64,000 bases of DNA from Mesorhizobium sp. M3A.F.Ca.ET.080.04.2.1 (GCF_003952525.1 NZ_CP034451.1:868001-932000), one strand, 5' to 3'; positions 19,969 through 29,300 are shown, counted from the first letter of the stretch. Numbers and translations are program-made. Notes: generated by a model from the letters alone, not told the origin.

Positions 19969-20784
19969 TCAGCGCGCAGCCCAGGCAATGGCGGTTTCGA
20001 GAATGGTCTTCAGCGTGGCGCGGATCGGCGCGGCGTAGGTCGGGTCGTAAGGCACGGGCCAGTTTGCCGGCGTGCCCTTCTCGGCGGGTTCGCGCATGTA
20101 GCCGCGGTTGGAGAGCTCCATCTGCAGCGCATGGACTCCGCTCTGCGGCCGCCCGAAATGGCGGGTGATCCAGCCGCCTTTGAAGCGGCCGTTCACCACC
20201 CAGCTTTCGCCGGTTGCGGCGAGAATGGCGGCGACCTTCTCCTGCAGCGAAGGATCGGTGCTCTTGCCGTCATTGGTGCCGAGGTTGAAGACCGGCAGCG
20301 TGCCCTCGAACAGGCGCGGCAGCACCGAGCGAATAGAATGGCAGTCATAGAGCACAATGTTCTCGTGCATGCCGCGCAGCCGGTCGATCTCGTCCTGCAG
20401 GGCGGCGTGATACGGGGCGAAATAGGTCTCGCGGCGCCGGTCGATCTCGGACGGCGTCGGCTCCTCTCCGATGCGGTAGAGCGGATCGCCGTCAAATGTG
20501 TCGGTGGGGCACAGGGTGGTCGTCGCCTGGCCAGGATAGAGCGAAACACCGGAAGGGTCGCGATTGACGTCGATGACGGTACGCGAGATGGCGGTGTGAA
20601 CGACGGTGGCGCCGAGGTCGGTGGCAAAATCATAGAGCTTGTCGATCCACCAGTCGCAGTCGCGGCGGCCGAGCCAGGTCGAGACCAGCCGGCTGTCGAG
20701 GCCGGCAAGATCAATGCCGGTGTGCGGGATCGAGACCAGCAGCGGCGCCGTACCGCGTGTGACGGTGAGCCAGGGCGTGGTCAT
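19969..20784 (-). CDS. hutG: N-formylglutamate deformylase
   Basis: A 271-residue N-formylglutamate amidohydrolase (FGase fold). It has the SIPHTG opening, [12 protein letters not shown] and YDCHSIRS motifs that hold the metal and substrate residues. It performs the last step of the five-step histidine pathway, N-formylglutamate to glutamate plus formate. That agrees with the presence of HutF (formimidoylglutamate deiminase) at 23857. A GGAG ribosome-binding site precedes the ATG by 7 nt. A palindromic repeat of about 160 bp separates it from hutH upstream. Confidence 0.93.
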   Translation of the reverse strand: MTTPWLTVTRGTAPLLVSIPHTGIDLAGLDSRLVSTWLGRRDCDWWIDKLYDFATDLGATVVHTAISRTVIDVNRDPSGVSLYPGQATTTLCPTDTFDGDPLYRIGEEPTPSEIDRRRETYFAPYHAALQDEIDRLRGMHENIVLYDCHSIRSVLPRLFEGTLPVFNLGTNDGKSTDPSLQEKVAAILAATGESWVVNGRFKGGWITRHFGRPQSGVHALQMELSNRGYMREPAEKGTPANWPVPYDPTYAAPIRATLKTILETAIAWAAR

Positions 20785-20813
20785 TGGAGAACTCCATGCG
20801 CCGGCGTTCTACG

Positions 20814-20973
20814 GCGCCCCCCTCTGTCCTGCCGGACATCTCCCCCACTTGGGGGGAGATTGGCGGCTGCAGCGCATCGCTCGATCCTGCGCCGCTGGAG
20901 ATTGGCGAAAGCCGACGCGACGGCTGATCTCCCCCCTTGTGGGGGAGATGTCCGGCAGGACAGAGGGGGGCGC
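20814..20973. repeat. 150-bp palindromic element, copy 1 (inside the hut operon)
   Basis: Inverted repeat whose left end reads CCTCTGTCCTGCCGGACATC and whose right end is its complement GATGTCCGGCAGGACAGAGG. The inner part contains two GGAGATTGGCG-type segments. Copies also occur at 29801-31115 (split by an IS), 37248-37404 and 38504-38657. This copy lies in the hutH-hutG gap on the operon's transcribed path, so its hairpin would be present in the hut mRNA. Confidence 0.85.
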
Positions 20974-21004
20974 GAAGGAACGCGACCTATCAGAGCGTTC
21001 AATC

Positions 21005-22540
21005 TCACGACGCAATCCCCGGCAGCGCGACCACACCGGCCGCATTCACCGCGGCGCCGCTGCGCACCAGGGCGATCGCCTTTTCCATGTCGGGGTGGAA
21101 ATGCCGGTCGTTGTCGAGATGCGGCACCTCGGCCCGGACCAGCCTGCGCACGGCTTCCAACGCCTCGCTCGATGCCAGCGGGGCGTGGAAATCGCAGCCC
21201 TGCGCGGCCGCCAGCAATTCGATGCCGATGACGGCGGTGGCATTCTCGATCATGCCGAGCAGCCGCCGCGCGCCGTGGGCGGCCATGGAGACGTGATCTT
21301 CCTGGTTGGCCGAGGTCGGGATCGAATCGACGCTCGCCGGGTAGGCCTTCTGCTTGTTTTCCGAAACCAGCGCCGCCGCCGTCACTTGCGGGATCATGAA
21401 GCCGGAATTCAGGCCCGGCTTCGGCGTAAGGAAAGCCGGCATACCGGAGAGCGCCGGATCGACCAGCATGGCGATGCGCCGCTCCGACAGGGAGCCGATC
21501 TCGCAGACGGCAAGCGCGATCATGTCGGCGGCGAAGGCCACCGGCTCGGCGTGGAAATTGCCGCCCGAAAGCGCGGTGTCGTCCTCGGCGAAGATCAGCG
21601 GATTGTCGGTGACGCCGTTCGCCTCAGTCTCCAGCGTGTCAGCCGACTTGCGCAGCACGTCGAGGGCGGCGCCCATCACCTGCGGCTGGCAGCGCAGGCA
21701 GTAGGGATCCTGCACGCGCTCGTCGCCGAGGCGGTGCGATTCACGGATGGCGCTGCCGGCCATCAAATTACGAAGCGCCTCCGCCGACTCGATCTGGCCG
21801 CGATGCTTGCGCAGCAAATGGATGCGTGGATCGAAGGGGGCATCGGAGCCGCGCGCGGCATCGGTCGACAGCGCACCGGCAACCAGCGCCGACTGATAGA
21901 GCGTCTCGGCCTCGAACAGGCCGGCAAGTGCGAAAGCGGTCGAGAACTGCGTACCGTTGAGCAACGCCAGGCCTTCCTTGGCACCGAGCGTCACCGGCTC
22001 AAGTCCGTGCGAGACGAAAGCGACCTTGGCCGGAAAGCGGCCGTGCGGGGTAAAACATTCACCGACACCGATCATGACGGCAGTCATGTGAGCAAGCGGC
22101 GCGAGGTCGCCCGAAGCACCGACCGAGCCCTGCGCCGGCACCACCGGGATGACGTCGTTGGCGAGCATACCTTGAAGCAGGTCGATGGTCTCGGCGCGAA
22201 CACCGGAAGCACCCTGGGCGAGGCTGGCAAGCTTCAGCGCCATCATCAGCCGCACCACCGCGGCAGGCATCGGCTCGCCGACGCCGGCGGCGTGTGAGAG
22301 CACGATGTTGCGCTGAAGCGTTTCGAGATCGTTTGCCGGTATGCGGACGCTGGCCAGCTTGCCGAAACCGGTGTTGATGCCGTAGACCGGCTCACCCTTG
22401 GCGACGATGCGGCCGACCGCTTCGGCGCTGGCCTTGATCTTCGGCCGGCAGGCGGCGTGAAGTTTCGGCACGGCGCCGCGATAGATGGCGCGCCAATCGC
22501 CAAGTGTGGCGCTGCCGGGCTTCAGGATCAGTTCGGTCAT
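21005..22540 (-). CDS. hutH: Histidine ammonia-lyase
   Basis: A 511-residue enzyme converting histidine to urocanate and ammonia. The Ala-Ser-Gly triad that cyclises to the MIO electrophile is present in [14 protein letters not shown] (about residues 142-144). [10 protein letters not shown] (about residue 53) is the other hallmark, and the C-terminal part has [11 protein letters not shown]. The start ATG overlaps the hutI stop (ATGA), and a longer in-frame reading upstream is within hutI and rejected. Length is normal for HutH (about 510). Confidence 0.96.
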   Translation of the reverse strand: MTELILKPGSATLGDWRAIYRGAVPKLHAACRPKIKASAEAVGRIVAKGEPVYGINTGFGKLASVRIPANDLETLQRNIVLSHAAGVGEPMPAAVVRLMMALKLASLAQGASGVRAETIDLLQGMLANDVIPVVPAQGSVGASGDLAPLAHMTAVMIGVGECFTPHGRFPAKVAFVSHGLEPVTLGAKEGLALLNGTQFSTAFALAGLFEAETLYQSALVAGALSTDAARGSDAPFDPRIHLLRKHRGQIESAEALRNLMAGSAIRESHRLGDERVQDPYCLRCQPQVMGAALDVLRKSADTLETEANGVTDNPLIFAEDDTALSGGNFHAEPVAFAADMIALAVCEIGSLSERRIAMLVDPALSGMPAFLTPKPGLNSGFMIPQVTAAALVSENKQKAYPASVDSIPTSANQEDHVSMAAHGARRLLGMIENATAVIGIELLAAAQGCDFHAPLASSEALEAVRRLVRAEVPHLDNDRHFHPDMEKAIALVRSGAAVNAAGVVALPGIAS

Positions 22541-23778
22541 TGTCCTCTCCAGATGCGGGCATGGAGCGGGTTGAAGCCCATGCGGTAGACGAGCTCGGCC
22601 GGGCGCTCGATGTTCCAGATGGCGAGATCGGCCGACTTGCCGGCTTCCAGCGTGCCGGTCTCGTCGAGCAGCCCCAGCGCCCGCGCGGCCTCGCGGGTGA
22701 CGCCGCCAAGGCATTCCTCGACGGTCAGGCCGAAGAGCGTCGCGGCCATGTTCATGGTGAGCAGCAACGACGTGAGCGGCGAGGTGCCGGGATTGCTGTC
22801 GGTGGCGACCGCCATCTTTACGCCATGCCGGCGGAAAAGGTCGATCGGCGGCTTTTTCGTCTCGCGGATGAAGTAATAGGCGCCGGGCAGGATGGTCGCC
22901 ACGGTGCCAGCCTTGGCCATCGCCGCAGCGCCCGCCTCGTCGGTGTATTCGAGATGGTCGGCCGAAAGTGCGCCGTAGCGCGCGGCTAGCGCTGCCCCAT
23001 GCAGATTGGAGAGTTGGTCGGCATGGAGCTTTACCGGCAGCCCGAGTGCCTTCGTCTTGTCGAAGACGCGCGAAATCTGCTCCGGCGAGAAGGCGATACC
23101 CTCGCAGAATCCGTCGACGGCATCGGCAAGCTTTTCGGCGGCGACCGCGGGGAGGATCGTGGCGGCAACCAGATCGATGAAAGCGTCCTTGTCGCCATTG
23201 GCTTCCGGCGGCAGCGCGTGCGCGGCGAGACAGGTCGTGCGGATTGTCACCTTCCGCTCGCTCTCCAGCCGACGGGCGGCGCGCAGCGACTTCTTCTCAT
23301 TATCGAGATCGAGGCCGTAGCCGGACTTGATCTCCACACTCGTGACCCCTTCGGCCAGCAGCGCGTCGAGGCGCGGCAGCGTCTCGGCGACGAGCGCGTC
23401 TTCGCCGGCTGCACGTAGCGATTTGACGGAGGAGACGATGCCGCCCCCGGCGCGGGCGACTTCTTCATAAGTGGCCCCGGACAGCCTCATCTCGAATTCG
23501 TTGGCGCGGTTGCCGGCATAGACAAGGTGCGTGTGGCAGTCGATCAGACCGGGCGTGATCCAGCGGCCTTGGCAATCGATGGTCTCGGCACCCTGCCCGA
23601 ATGAGCCCGGCATGTCGGCTTCCGCGCCGGCATAGACAATAAGCCCATCGCGCGCGGCAATAGCACCCCTTTCGACAATGCCCAGGCCGGCAGCACCCTC
23701 TGCCATCGTGGCCAGGCGCGCATTGCGCCAGAGACGAAAGCCGCTCTTCCCGTTATCTCCACCCATCATCTTTTCCAT
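22537..23778 (-). CDS. hutI: Imidazolonepropionase
   Basis: A 413-residue amidohydrolase catalysing the third step, imidazolonepropionate to formimidoylglutamate. It has the metal-binding [13 protein letters not shown] (about residues 69-81), [13 protein letters not shown], and the late [10 protein letters not shown] with the metal-binding Asp. It is the first gene of the minus-strand hut operon. The start is uncertain: ATG at 23778 is used, with in-frame ATGs at 23769 and 23766 and a TTG at 23793; none has a clear ribosome-binding site. The palindrome TGTATATACA is about 20 bp upstream. Confidence 0.94.
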   Translation of the reverse strand: MEKMMGGDNGKSGFRLWRNARLATMAEGAAGLGIVERGAIAARDGLIVYAGAEADMPGSFGQGAETIDCQGRWITPGLIDCHTHLVYAGNRANEFEMRLSGATYEEVARAGGGIVSSVKSLRAAGEDALVAETLPRLDALLAEGVTSVEIKSGYGLDLDNEKKSLRAARRLESERKVTIRTTCLAAHALPPEANGDKDAFIDLVAATILPAVAAEKLADAVDGFCEGIAFSPEQISRVFDKTKALGLPVKLHADQLSNLHGAALAARYGALSADHLEYTDEAGAAAMAKAGTVATILPGAYYFIRETKKPPIDLFRRHGVKMAVATDSNPGTSPLTSLLLTMNMAATLFGLTVEECLGGVTREAARALGLLDETGTLEAGKSADLAIWNIERPAELVYRMGFNPLHARIWRGQ

Positions 23779-23794
23779 TTGAAAGGATGGCAAT

Positions 23795-23808
23795 TATGTA
23801 TATACATA
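23795..23808. promoter_or_regulatory. HutC-type operator between hutI and hutF
   Basis: Perfect 14-bp palindrome TATGTATATACATA in the divergent hutI/hutF promoter region. Its core TGTATATACA fits the TGTA-N2-TACA site described for HutC in Pseudomonas, and the hutC gene is the second gene of the plus-strand operon. The site is AT-only in a 65% GC context. Binding is inferred, not shown. Confidence 0.65.
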
Positions 23809-23856
23809 TTGAAGCGCGACGCAAGTGATATCGTCGCTCAAAGCTCAGATTCGGAG

Positions 23857-25218
23857 ATGGACGTGACGGCGATCTTTGCGGAACAGGCGCTGCTGGCAGA
23901 AGGTTGGCAAGCCAATGTGCGGATCGTTTTCGACAGCGGCCGCATTGGTGCCGTCGAGGCCGGCGCCTCACCGCAGGCCGACGACGAACGCCATGCCATT
24001 CTGTTGCCCGGCATGCCCAATCTTCACAGCCACGCCTTCCAGCGCGGCATGGCGGGTTTGGCCGAGTTGCGCGGCCCCTCGGCCGACAGTTTCTGGAGCT
24101 GGCGCGAGGTGATGTACCGCTTCGCGCTGTCGATGACGCCGGACCAGGTCGAGGCGGTCGCGGCGCAGCTTTATGTCGAGATGCTGGAGGCCGGCTTCTC
24201 GCGTGTCGGGGAGTTCCATTATCTGCATCACGACCGTGACGGGCGACCCTATGCCAACATCGCCGAGATGGCGGAGCGGATCGCGGCCGCCGCCGCGGAG
24301 GCGGGCATCGGACTGACGTTGCTGCCGGTCTTCTACGCCCACTCCACCTTCGGCGGCAGCGCGCCCACCGAGGGCCAGCGGCGATTCATCAATGATATCG
24401 ACAGCTTCGGGCGCTTGCTTGAAAAATGTCGTGAAAGCGTTCGCCTCCTTGAGCAGGCAGTCGTCGGCGTCGCACCGCACAGCCTGCGCGCCGCAACGCC
24501 GGACGAACTCAACGCTGTCGCGGCGATGGCGCCGCATGGCCCAGTCCACATCCATATCGCCGAGCAGATGAAGGAAGTGCAGGATTGCGTTGCCTGGTCG
24601 GGCGCGCGGCCGGTCGAATTCCTGCTCGGCAACGCCTCGGTGGACGAGCGCTGGTGCCTGATCCATGCCACGCATATGACCGAGGCCGAAACCATCGCCA
24701 TGGCCAGGAGCGGCGCGATCGCCGGACTGTGCCCGATCACCGAGGCCAATCTCGGCGACGGCACTTTTGCCGCGCCGCTGTTCGTCGAGCATGGCGGCCG
24801 CTTCGGCGTCGGCTCCGATTCCAATGTGCTGATCGGCCTGCCGGACGAGCTCAGGCAGCTCGAATATTCGCAGCGCCTCGCCCACCGCGCGCGCAACGTG
24901 CTGGCGCGCGCCGGCGGTTCCACGGGGCGCGCGCTGTTCGATGCCGCAGCCGATGGCGGCGCCCAGGCGCTCGGGGCCGGACCGTCGCATATCGCGGTGG
25001 GTGCTCCCGCCGACCTTGTTTCGCTCGATGCCGGCGATCCCTCGCTGGCGGGCAAGAGCGGCGATGCGATCCTCGATGCCTGGATCTTCGCCAATGGCAG
25101 CAGCGTCGATTGCGTCTGGGTGCATGGTCGAAAGCAGGTCAGCGGCGGTCGGCATGCCAAGCGTGAGGCCGTGGCCGAGCGGTTCCGCCGGACGATGACG
25201 GCGCTTTCGGAGGGCTGA
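23857..25218 (+). CDS. hutF: Formimidoylglutamate deiminase
   Basis: A 453-residue amidohydrolase (same length as characterised HutF). The metal site PNLHSHAFQRGMAG lies near residue 55, VGVAPHSLRA near 211, HIHIAEQ near 233 and GVGSDSN near 320. It deiminates formimidoylglutamate to formylglutamate, feeding HutG. This is the route used by Pseudomonas and many alphaproteobacteria instead of direct HutG formiminoglutamase. The ATG begins the conserved region; upstream in-frame codons run into the operator. Its stop overlaps the hutC start by one base (TGATG). Confidence 0.94.
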   Translation: MDVTAIFAEQALLAEGWQANVRIVFDSGRIGAVEAGASPQADDERHAILLPGMPNLHSHAFQRGMAGLAELRGPSADSFWSWREVMYRFALSMTPDQVEAVAAQLYVEMLEAGFSRVGEFHYLHHDRDGRPYANIAEMAERIAAAAAEAGIGLTLLPVFYAHSTFGGSAPTEGQRRFINDIDSFGRLLEKCRESVRLLEQAVVGVAPHSLRAATPDELNAVAAMAPHGPVHIHIAEQMKEVQDCVAWSGARPVEFLLGNASVDERWCLIHATHMTEAETIAMARSGAIAGLCPITEANLGDGTFAAPLFVEHGGRFGVGSDSNVLIGLPDELRQLEYSQRLAHRARNVLARAGGSTGRALFDAAADGGAQALGAGPSHIAVGAPADLVSLDAGDPSLAGKSGDAILDAWIFANGSSVDCVWVHGRKQVSGGRHAKREAVAERFRRTMTALSEG

Positions 25219-25970
25219 TGTCGATGAGCTTGGTCGAAGTGACGGAGATGGAGGATGGCGAGAGCATCTCGCTGCACCAGCGCATCCTCTCCGACATACG
25301 CGAAAAGATCGTCTCCGGCGCCTGGGCGCCTGGCCACCGCATTCCGTTCGAGCACGAGCTGACGGCTGAATACAAATGCTCGCGCATGACGGTGAACAAG
25401 GCGCTGTCGCAACTCGCCAAGTCGGGACTGATCGAGCGGCGACGGCGTTCGGGAAGCTTTGTCCGCCAGCCGCAATCCCAAGCCGCGGTGCTGGAAATCC
25501 ATGACATCAGGATCGAGGTGGAAGCGCTTGGCCTGCCCTATCGCTATGAGCGGCTTGAGCGGGTGAAGCGGCGCAGCAGCGCCGAGGACCGCGCCTTGCT
25601 TGGGCTCTCCACCCCGGGTCCGGTGCTATGGTTGGAAAACCTGCATTTTGCCGGCGAAAGGCCGTTTGCGCTGGAGCAGCGCCTGATCAATCTCTCGGCG
25701 GTTTCCGAGGCGACCGAGGAAGAGTTTCTCGCCATTGCCCCCGGGCCGTGGCTGATCGGGCGCGTGCCGTGGAGCGAGGCCGAGCACCGCATCCGCGCCA
25801 TGGCGGCGGACGACAATATCGCCGACGCGCTCGACATCGATCCCGGCGCGCCCTGCCTGGTGGTCGAGCGCCGCACCTGGAGCGCCGAGCACCCGGTCAC
25901 CCATGTGCGCTTCATCTATCCGGCGGAAAGCCACACGCTCGTGGCAAGGTTCACCCCGTCGCAGGGGTAG
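25218..25970 (+). CDS. hutC: GntR-family histidine utilisation repressor HutC
   Basis: A 250-residue regulator. The N-terminal winged helix (residues about 15-80, with IPFEHELTAEYKCSRMTVNKAL) is followed by a UTRA ligand domain (residues about 100-240). In known systems urocanate is the inducer that releases HutC from hut operators. It is translationally coupled to hutF, and the palindrome at 23795-23808 is the likely target, controlling both divergent arms. Confidence 0.93.
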   Translation: MSMSLVEVTEMEDGESISLHQRILSDIREKIVSGAWAPGHRIPFEHELTAEYKCSRMTVNKALSQLAKSGLIERRRRSGSFVRQPQSQAAVLEIHDIRIEVEALGLPYRYERLERVKRRSSAEDRALLGLSTPGPVLWLENLHFAGERPFALEQRLINLSAVSEATEEEFLAIAPGPWLIGRVPWSEAEHRIRAMAADDNIADALDIDPGAPCLVVERRTWSAEHPVTHVRFIYPAESHTLVARFTPSQG

Positions 25971-25976
25971 CACTTC

Positions 25977-26005
25977 GCCTTCTCCCCTTGACAAGGGGAG
26001 AAGGC
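25977..26005. terminator. Hairpin between convergent hutC and ridA
   Basis: A perfect 13-bp stem, GCCTTCTCCCCTT / AAGGGGAGAAGGC, with a 3-nt loop (GAC), placed between two convergent genes. There is no T-tract on either strand, so it is a bidirectional terminator candidate or a short relative of the element at 6522-6692. Confidence 0.6.
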
Positions 26006-26014
26006 AGGCAGCGC

Positions 26015-26359
26015 TTAGATCGCCGCGGTGATAATCATCTCGACCAGATACTCCGGACCGGCCAGCTTGGCTTCGCCGGTCGCGCGGGCCGGCGTGTGGC
26101 CCTGCGGCACCCATTTGTCCCATTCCGAGTTCATCTCGGCGAAGGTGCTCATGTCGGCCAGCCACACGATCGCCTGCAGGATCTTGGTCTTGTCGGTGCC
26201 GGCCTGTGCCAGCAACTCGTCGACGGTCTTCAGGATGTCGCGGGTCTGCGAGGCGACGTTGCCGCCGGGCTCGCCGACCTGACCGGCCAGATAGACGGTG
26301 TTGCCATGGATGACGATCTGGCTCATGCGCGGGCCAACATCGATGCGACGAATGCTCAT
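26015..26359 (-). CDS. RidA (YjgF/YER057c/UK114) family protein
   Basis: A 114-residue RidA-fold protein with NTVYLAGQVG near the N-terminus and the C-terminal PARATGEAKLAGPEYLVEM, containing the conserved arginine that binds the imine/enamine carboxylate. RidA proteins hydrolyse reactive enamines and imines formed by PLP or amino-acid enzymes. This one may belong to a non-canonical Rid subgroup; the sequence alone cannot show which enzyme it serves. A ribosome-binding site AAGGAA precedes the start. Confidence 0.88.
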   Translation of the reverse strand: MSIRRIDVGPRMSQIVIHGNTVYLAGQVGEPGGNVASQTRDILKTVDELLAQAGTDKTKILQAIVWLADMSTFAEMNSEWDKWVPQGHTPARATGEAKLAGPEYLVEMIITAAI

Positions 26360-26520
26360 TGGGCGTTCCTTCCTGTTGTGGATGGCGCCTCTTTAGAGTC
26401 GAGGTGCGCTTCCGGCAAGGCCGGCCGGGATGAAACCAGTTGAGCCAATTGTCCGGCCTCGACCGGACCGCGTACACGGCGAGTTGACCGGGCGCGCCGC
26501 AATTCCGCCAGTTGGGCATG

Positions 26521-26549
26521 TTGACTTATGTAATAACATCACATATCGA
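26521..26549 (+). promoter_or_regulatory. Promoter with embedded palindrome upstream of the zinc transporter
   Basis: TTGACT (26521-26526) and TATCGA (26544-26549) are spaced 17 bp, a reasonable -35/-10 pair. The spacer contains ATGTAATAACAT (26528-26539), an imperfect palindrome with ATGT/ACAT ends resembling half of rhizobial Zur boxes (ATGTTATA...TATAACAT). A repressor bound there would block RNA polymerase. The Zur assignment is a guess from the downstream genes. Confidence 0.45.
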
Positions 26550-26591
26550 CTCGACCGCACTGTTTCGCGGATCGCCGCCACGGATCGTCTG

Positions 26592-27416
26592 ATGACCAAT
26601 GCCTGCCTGACCTTCCGCGACCTGACGCTGGGCTACAACAGCCATCCAGCCATCCATCACCTCAACGGCATTGTCCGCAAAGGCTCGCTGACCGCCGTGG
26701 TCGGCGCCAATGGTTCGGGCAAGTCGACGCTGATGAAAGGCATCGTCGGCGTGCTCAAGCCGATGGAAGGCGCGGTCGTACGCGCGCCCGGCGTGCGCAC
26801 GGCCTATCTGCCGCAGCAATCGGAGCTCGACCGCAGCTTCCCGGCGCGGGTCGTCGACCTGGTTTCGCTTGGCCTGTGGCCGAAGCGCGGCATGCTCGGA
26901 CGCTACACCAAAGAGGATCGGGAATCCGTCGGAAAGGCGCTGATGGCGGTCGGTCTCGGCGGCTTCGAAACGCGCCCGATCGACACGCTATCCGGGGGCC
27001 AGCTGCAGCGCACGCTGTTTGCCCGCGTGCTTCTGCAGGACGCGGACCTCATCCTGCTCGACGAACCCTTCAACGCGGTCGACGCCAAGACCGTCGGCGA
27101 CCTCATCCAGCTTATCAAGCACTGGCATGGCGAGGAACGCACCATCATGGTCGTCGTCCACGACCTCGATCTGGTGCGGCAGAATTTTCCCGAGACCTTG
27201 CTGCTTGCCCGTCAGCCCGTTGCCTGGGGCGAGACGAAAGAGACACTGCGGCCGGAGAACCTGCTCAAGGCACGACGCTTCCACGAGGCCTGGGAAGAGA
27301 ACGCTCCCTGGTGCGAGCCCAGCGAGCACGATCATGGCCATGACCACGAACATCATGACCACGTGCACACGCATAATCATCATCACGGCCATGGCTCGGG
27401 ACCGAGGGCGGCGTAA
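26592..27416 (+). CDS. aztA: Zinc ABC transporter ATPase (AztA/ZnuC-like) with histidine-rich tail
   Basis: A 274-residue ABC ATPase of the metal-transport class. It has Walker A VGANGSGKST (about residue 38), LSGGQLQR signature (about 136), ILLDEPFNAVD (Walker B and D-loop, about 154) and VVVHD H-loop. The last 35 residues carry about 16 histidines alternating with Asp/Glu (starting HDHGHDHEHHDH), which could bind zinc. The ATG at 26592 starts the conserved region; an upstream in-frame extension crosses the promoter and is rejected. The stop overlaps the permease start (TAATG). The azt assignment rests on gene order and on the binding-protein ligands; ZnuC is the alternative name. Confidence 0.82.
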   Translation: MTNACLTFRDLTLGYNSHPAIHHLNGIVRKGSLTAVVGANGSGKSTLMKGIVGVLKPMEGAVVRAPGVRTAYLPQQSELDRSFPARVVDLVSLGLWPKRGMLGRYTKEDRESVGKALMAVGLGGFETRPIDTLSGGQLQRTLFARVLLQDADLILLDEPFNAVDAKTVGDLIQLIKHWHGEERTIMVVVHDLDLVRQNFPETLLLARQPVAWGETKETLRPENLLKARRFHEAWEENAPWCEPSEHDHGHDHEHHDHVHTHNHHHGHGSGPRAA

Positions 27417-28291
27417 TGGAATTCCTCTACGGCCTGTTCATCGCGCCTTTTGCCGACTTCGCCTTCATGCAGCGGGCGTTGTTCGGCTCGCTGATGCTGT
27501 CGCTCGGCGCCTGCCCCGTCGGCGTCTTTCTGATGCTGCGGCGCATGAGCCTGTCGGGCGACGCCATGGCGCACGCCATCCTGCCCGGGGCCGCAGCCGG
27601 CTTCCTGCTCTACGGCCTTGAAATCCTGCCGATGACCATCGGCGGACTGATCGCCGGCATTATCGTGGCGCTCGGCGCCGGTGCCGTTTCGCGCTTCACC
27701 ATCCAGCGCGAGGACGCCTCGATGGCCGCCTTCTATCTCATCTCGCTCGCCGTCGGCGTGCTGATGGTATCGATCCGCGGCTCAAGCGTCGACCTCATGC
27801 ATGTGCTGTTCGGCACGGTGCTGGCGCTCAACAATGAGGCGCTGGCGCTGATCGGCGGCATCGTGGCGGTGACGCTCGCCAGCCTCGCCGTCTTCTGGCG
27901 GGCGCTGGTGGCCGAATGCCTCGATCCGCTGTTCCTGCGTTCGGTGAGCCGCATGGGCAGCCCGGTGCATTTCATCTTCCTCGGGCTGGTCGTGCTCAAT
28001 CTGGTCGGCGGTTTCCAGGCGCTCGGCACGCTGCTGTCGGTCGGGCTGATGATGCTGCCGGCGGCTTCTGCCCGCTTCTGGACGGTGCGGGTCGAGCCGA
28101 TGTGCGTGCTGGCGGTGCTGATCGGCTTTGCCTCCTGCATCGCCGGGCTGCTTTTGTCCTATCATGCGTCACTGCCGTCCGGCCCGGCGATCATCCTGTC
28201 GGCCGGCGTCGTCTATTTCTTCTCGATCCTGTTCGGCTCGCGCGGCGCGCTGCGCGCCCGCATTGTGCATCACCGCCACCGGACCGCCTGA
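27416..28291 (+). CDS. aztB: Zinc ABC transporter permease (AztB/ZnuB-like)
   Basis: A 291-residue permease of the ABC-3 family with eight or nine hydrophobic segments. It has the conserved RRMSLSGDAMAHAILPG block (about residues 41-57) typical of Zn/Mn permeases, and a long last helix. It overlaps aztA by one base and lies 30 bp upstream of aztC, so the three form an operon. A dimer of this protein would form the membrane channel of the importer. Confidence 0.88.
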   Translation: MEFLYGLFIAPFADFAFMQRALFGSLMLSLGACPVGVFLMLRRMSLSGDAMAHAILPGAAAGFLLYGLEILPMTIGGLIAGIIVALGAGAVSRFTIQREDASMAAFYLISLAVGVLMVSIRGSSVDLMHVLFGTVLALNNEALALIGGIVAVTLASLAVFWRALVAECLDPLFLRSVSRMGSPVHFIFLGLVVLNLVGGFQALGTLLSVGLMMLPAASARFWTVRVEPMCVLAVLIGFASCIAGLLLSYHASLPSGPAIILSAGVVYFFSILFGSRGALRARIVHHRHRTA

Positions 28292-28321
28292 TCCCGCCTA
28301 CCCAAGCAAGGAGACTTACCA

Positions 28322-29263
28322 ATGCTGAAATCCATCCGTGCCGCGCTGGCGGTGAGCGTTATAACATTAAGCGCTTTCGCAGCCTCCTCGGCCGTCGCAG
28401 CGCCGCTCAAGGTGGTGGCGAGTTTCACGGTGATTGCAGACTTGGCGAAAAATGTCGGCGGTGATCGCGTCAACATCACCACCATCGTCGGCCCGGATGG
28501 TGACGCGCATGTCTATGAGCCGAGCCCGGCGGACGCAGTGGCGATGGCGGGCGCCGACGTTGTGCTGGTCAACGGCCTGCATTTCGAAGGCTTTCTGCAG
28601 CGCCTGGTCGACGCCAGCGCCACCAAAGCCGTGATCGTCACCCTGACCAAGGGCGTCACGCCGATCGACTTCAAGCCGGAATTCGCCGATGCGGATGCTG
28701 CCGAAGGTGCCGGCACCAGCAGGGGCAAGACCGTCACAGATCCGCACGCCTTCCAGTCGATCGCAAACGCCAGGATCTATGTGAAGAATATAGCCGACGC
28801 CTTCTGCGCCGCCGACAGCGAGGGCTGCGACAGCTACAAGGCCAACGCCGCCACCTACGCCACCAAGCTCGATGCGCTGGAAGGCGAAGTGAAGGCGGCG
28901 ATCCAGTCGATCCCTGAAGCGAAGCGCGTGGTCATCACCTCGCACGACGCCTTCGGCTATTTCGAGCACGAATACGGGCTGACCTTCCTGGCACCGCAAG
29001 GCATCTCGACCGATTCCGAGCCGTCTGCCGCCGACGTCGCCAAGCTGGTCGAGCAGGTCAAACAGGACAAGGCCGCGGCGATCTTCATCGAGAACATCAC
29101 CAATCCGCGGCTGATCGAGCAGATCGCCGGCGAGACCGGCATCAAGGTCGGCGGCACGCTCTATTCGGATGCGCTGTCCGGACCCGACGGCCCGGCCTCG
29201 ACCTATATCGACATGATGCACAACAACATTACGCAGATTAAAGGCGCGATCCTCGGCAGCTGA
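28322..29263 (+). CDS. aztC: Zinc ABC transporter periplasmic binding protein (AztC/ZnuA-like)
   Basis: A 313-residue cluster A-I binding protein. A Sec signal peptide (cleavage after AVAAP-proximal AVA, about residue 26) precedes a mature domain with candidate ligands His63 (GDAHVYEP), His142 (DPHAFQS), His208 (SHDAFGYF) and Asp283 (YSDAL). Their spacing closely follows the His61/His138/His204/Asp279 set known for Paracoccus AztC. It lacks the long histidine-rich loop of ZnuA. Codons 13-17 (GTT ATA ACA TTA AGC) are unusually AT-rich for this genome. No aztD chaperone gene follows. Confidence 0.87.
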   Translation: MLKSIRAALAVSVITLSAFAASSAVAAPLKVVASFTVIADLAKNVGGDRVNITTIVGPDGDAHVYEPSPADAVAMAGADVVLVNGLHFEGFLQRLVDASATKAVIVTLTKGVTPIDFKPEFADADAAEGAGTSRGKTVTDPHAFQSIANARIYVKNIADAFCAADSEGCDSYKANAATYATKLDALEGEVKAAIQSIPEAKRVVITSHDAFGYFEHEYGLTFLAPQGISTDSEPSAADVAKLVEQVKQDKAAAIFIENITNPRLIEQIAGETGIKVGGTLYSDALSGPDGPASTYIDMMHNNITQIKGAILGS

Positions 29264-29276
29264 GCGGCATCGCGTC

Positions 29277-29300
29277 AACCGGGCCCATGTTGGCCCGGTT
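29277..29300 (+). terminator. Terminator-like hairpin after aztC
   Basis: A perfect 9-bp stem AACCGGGCC / GGCCCGGTT with a 6-nt loop, starting 14 bp after the aztC stop and followed by GGATTTTCGG, a short T run. A plausible intrinsic terminator for the zinc operon. Confidence 0.6.

Noticed and set aside
20785-21004. Short open frames of 75 and 78 codons in the hutH-hutG gap
   Set aside because: They are encoded by the palindromic repeat and recur with each copy; no sign of protein selection.
22541-22714. N-terminal extension of HutH
   Set aside because: Arg/His-rich shadow of hutI; the conserved HutH start is at 22540.
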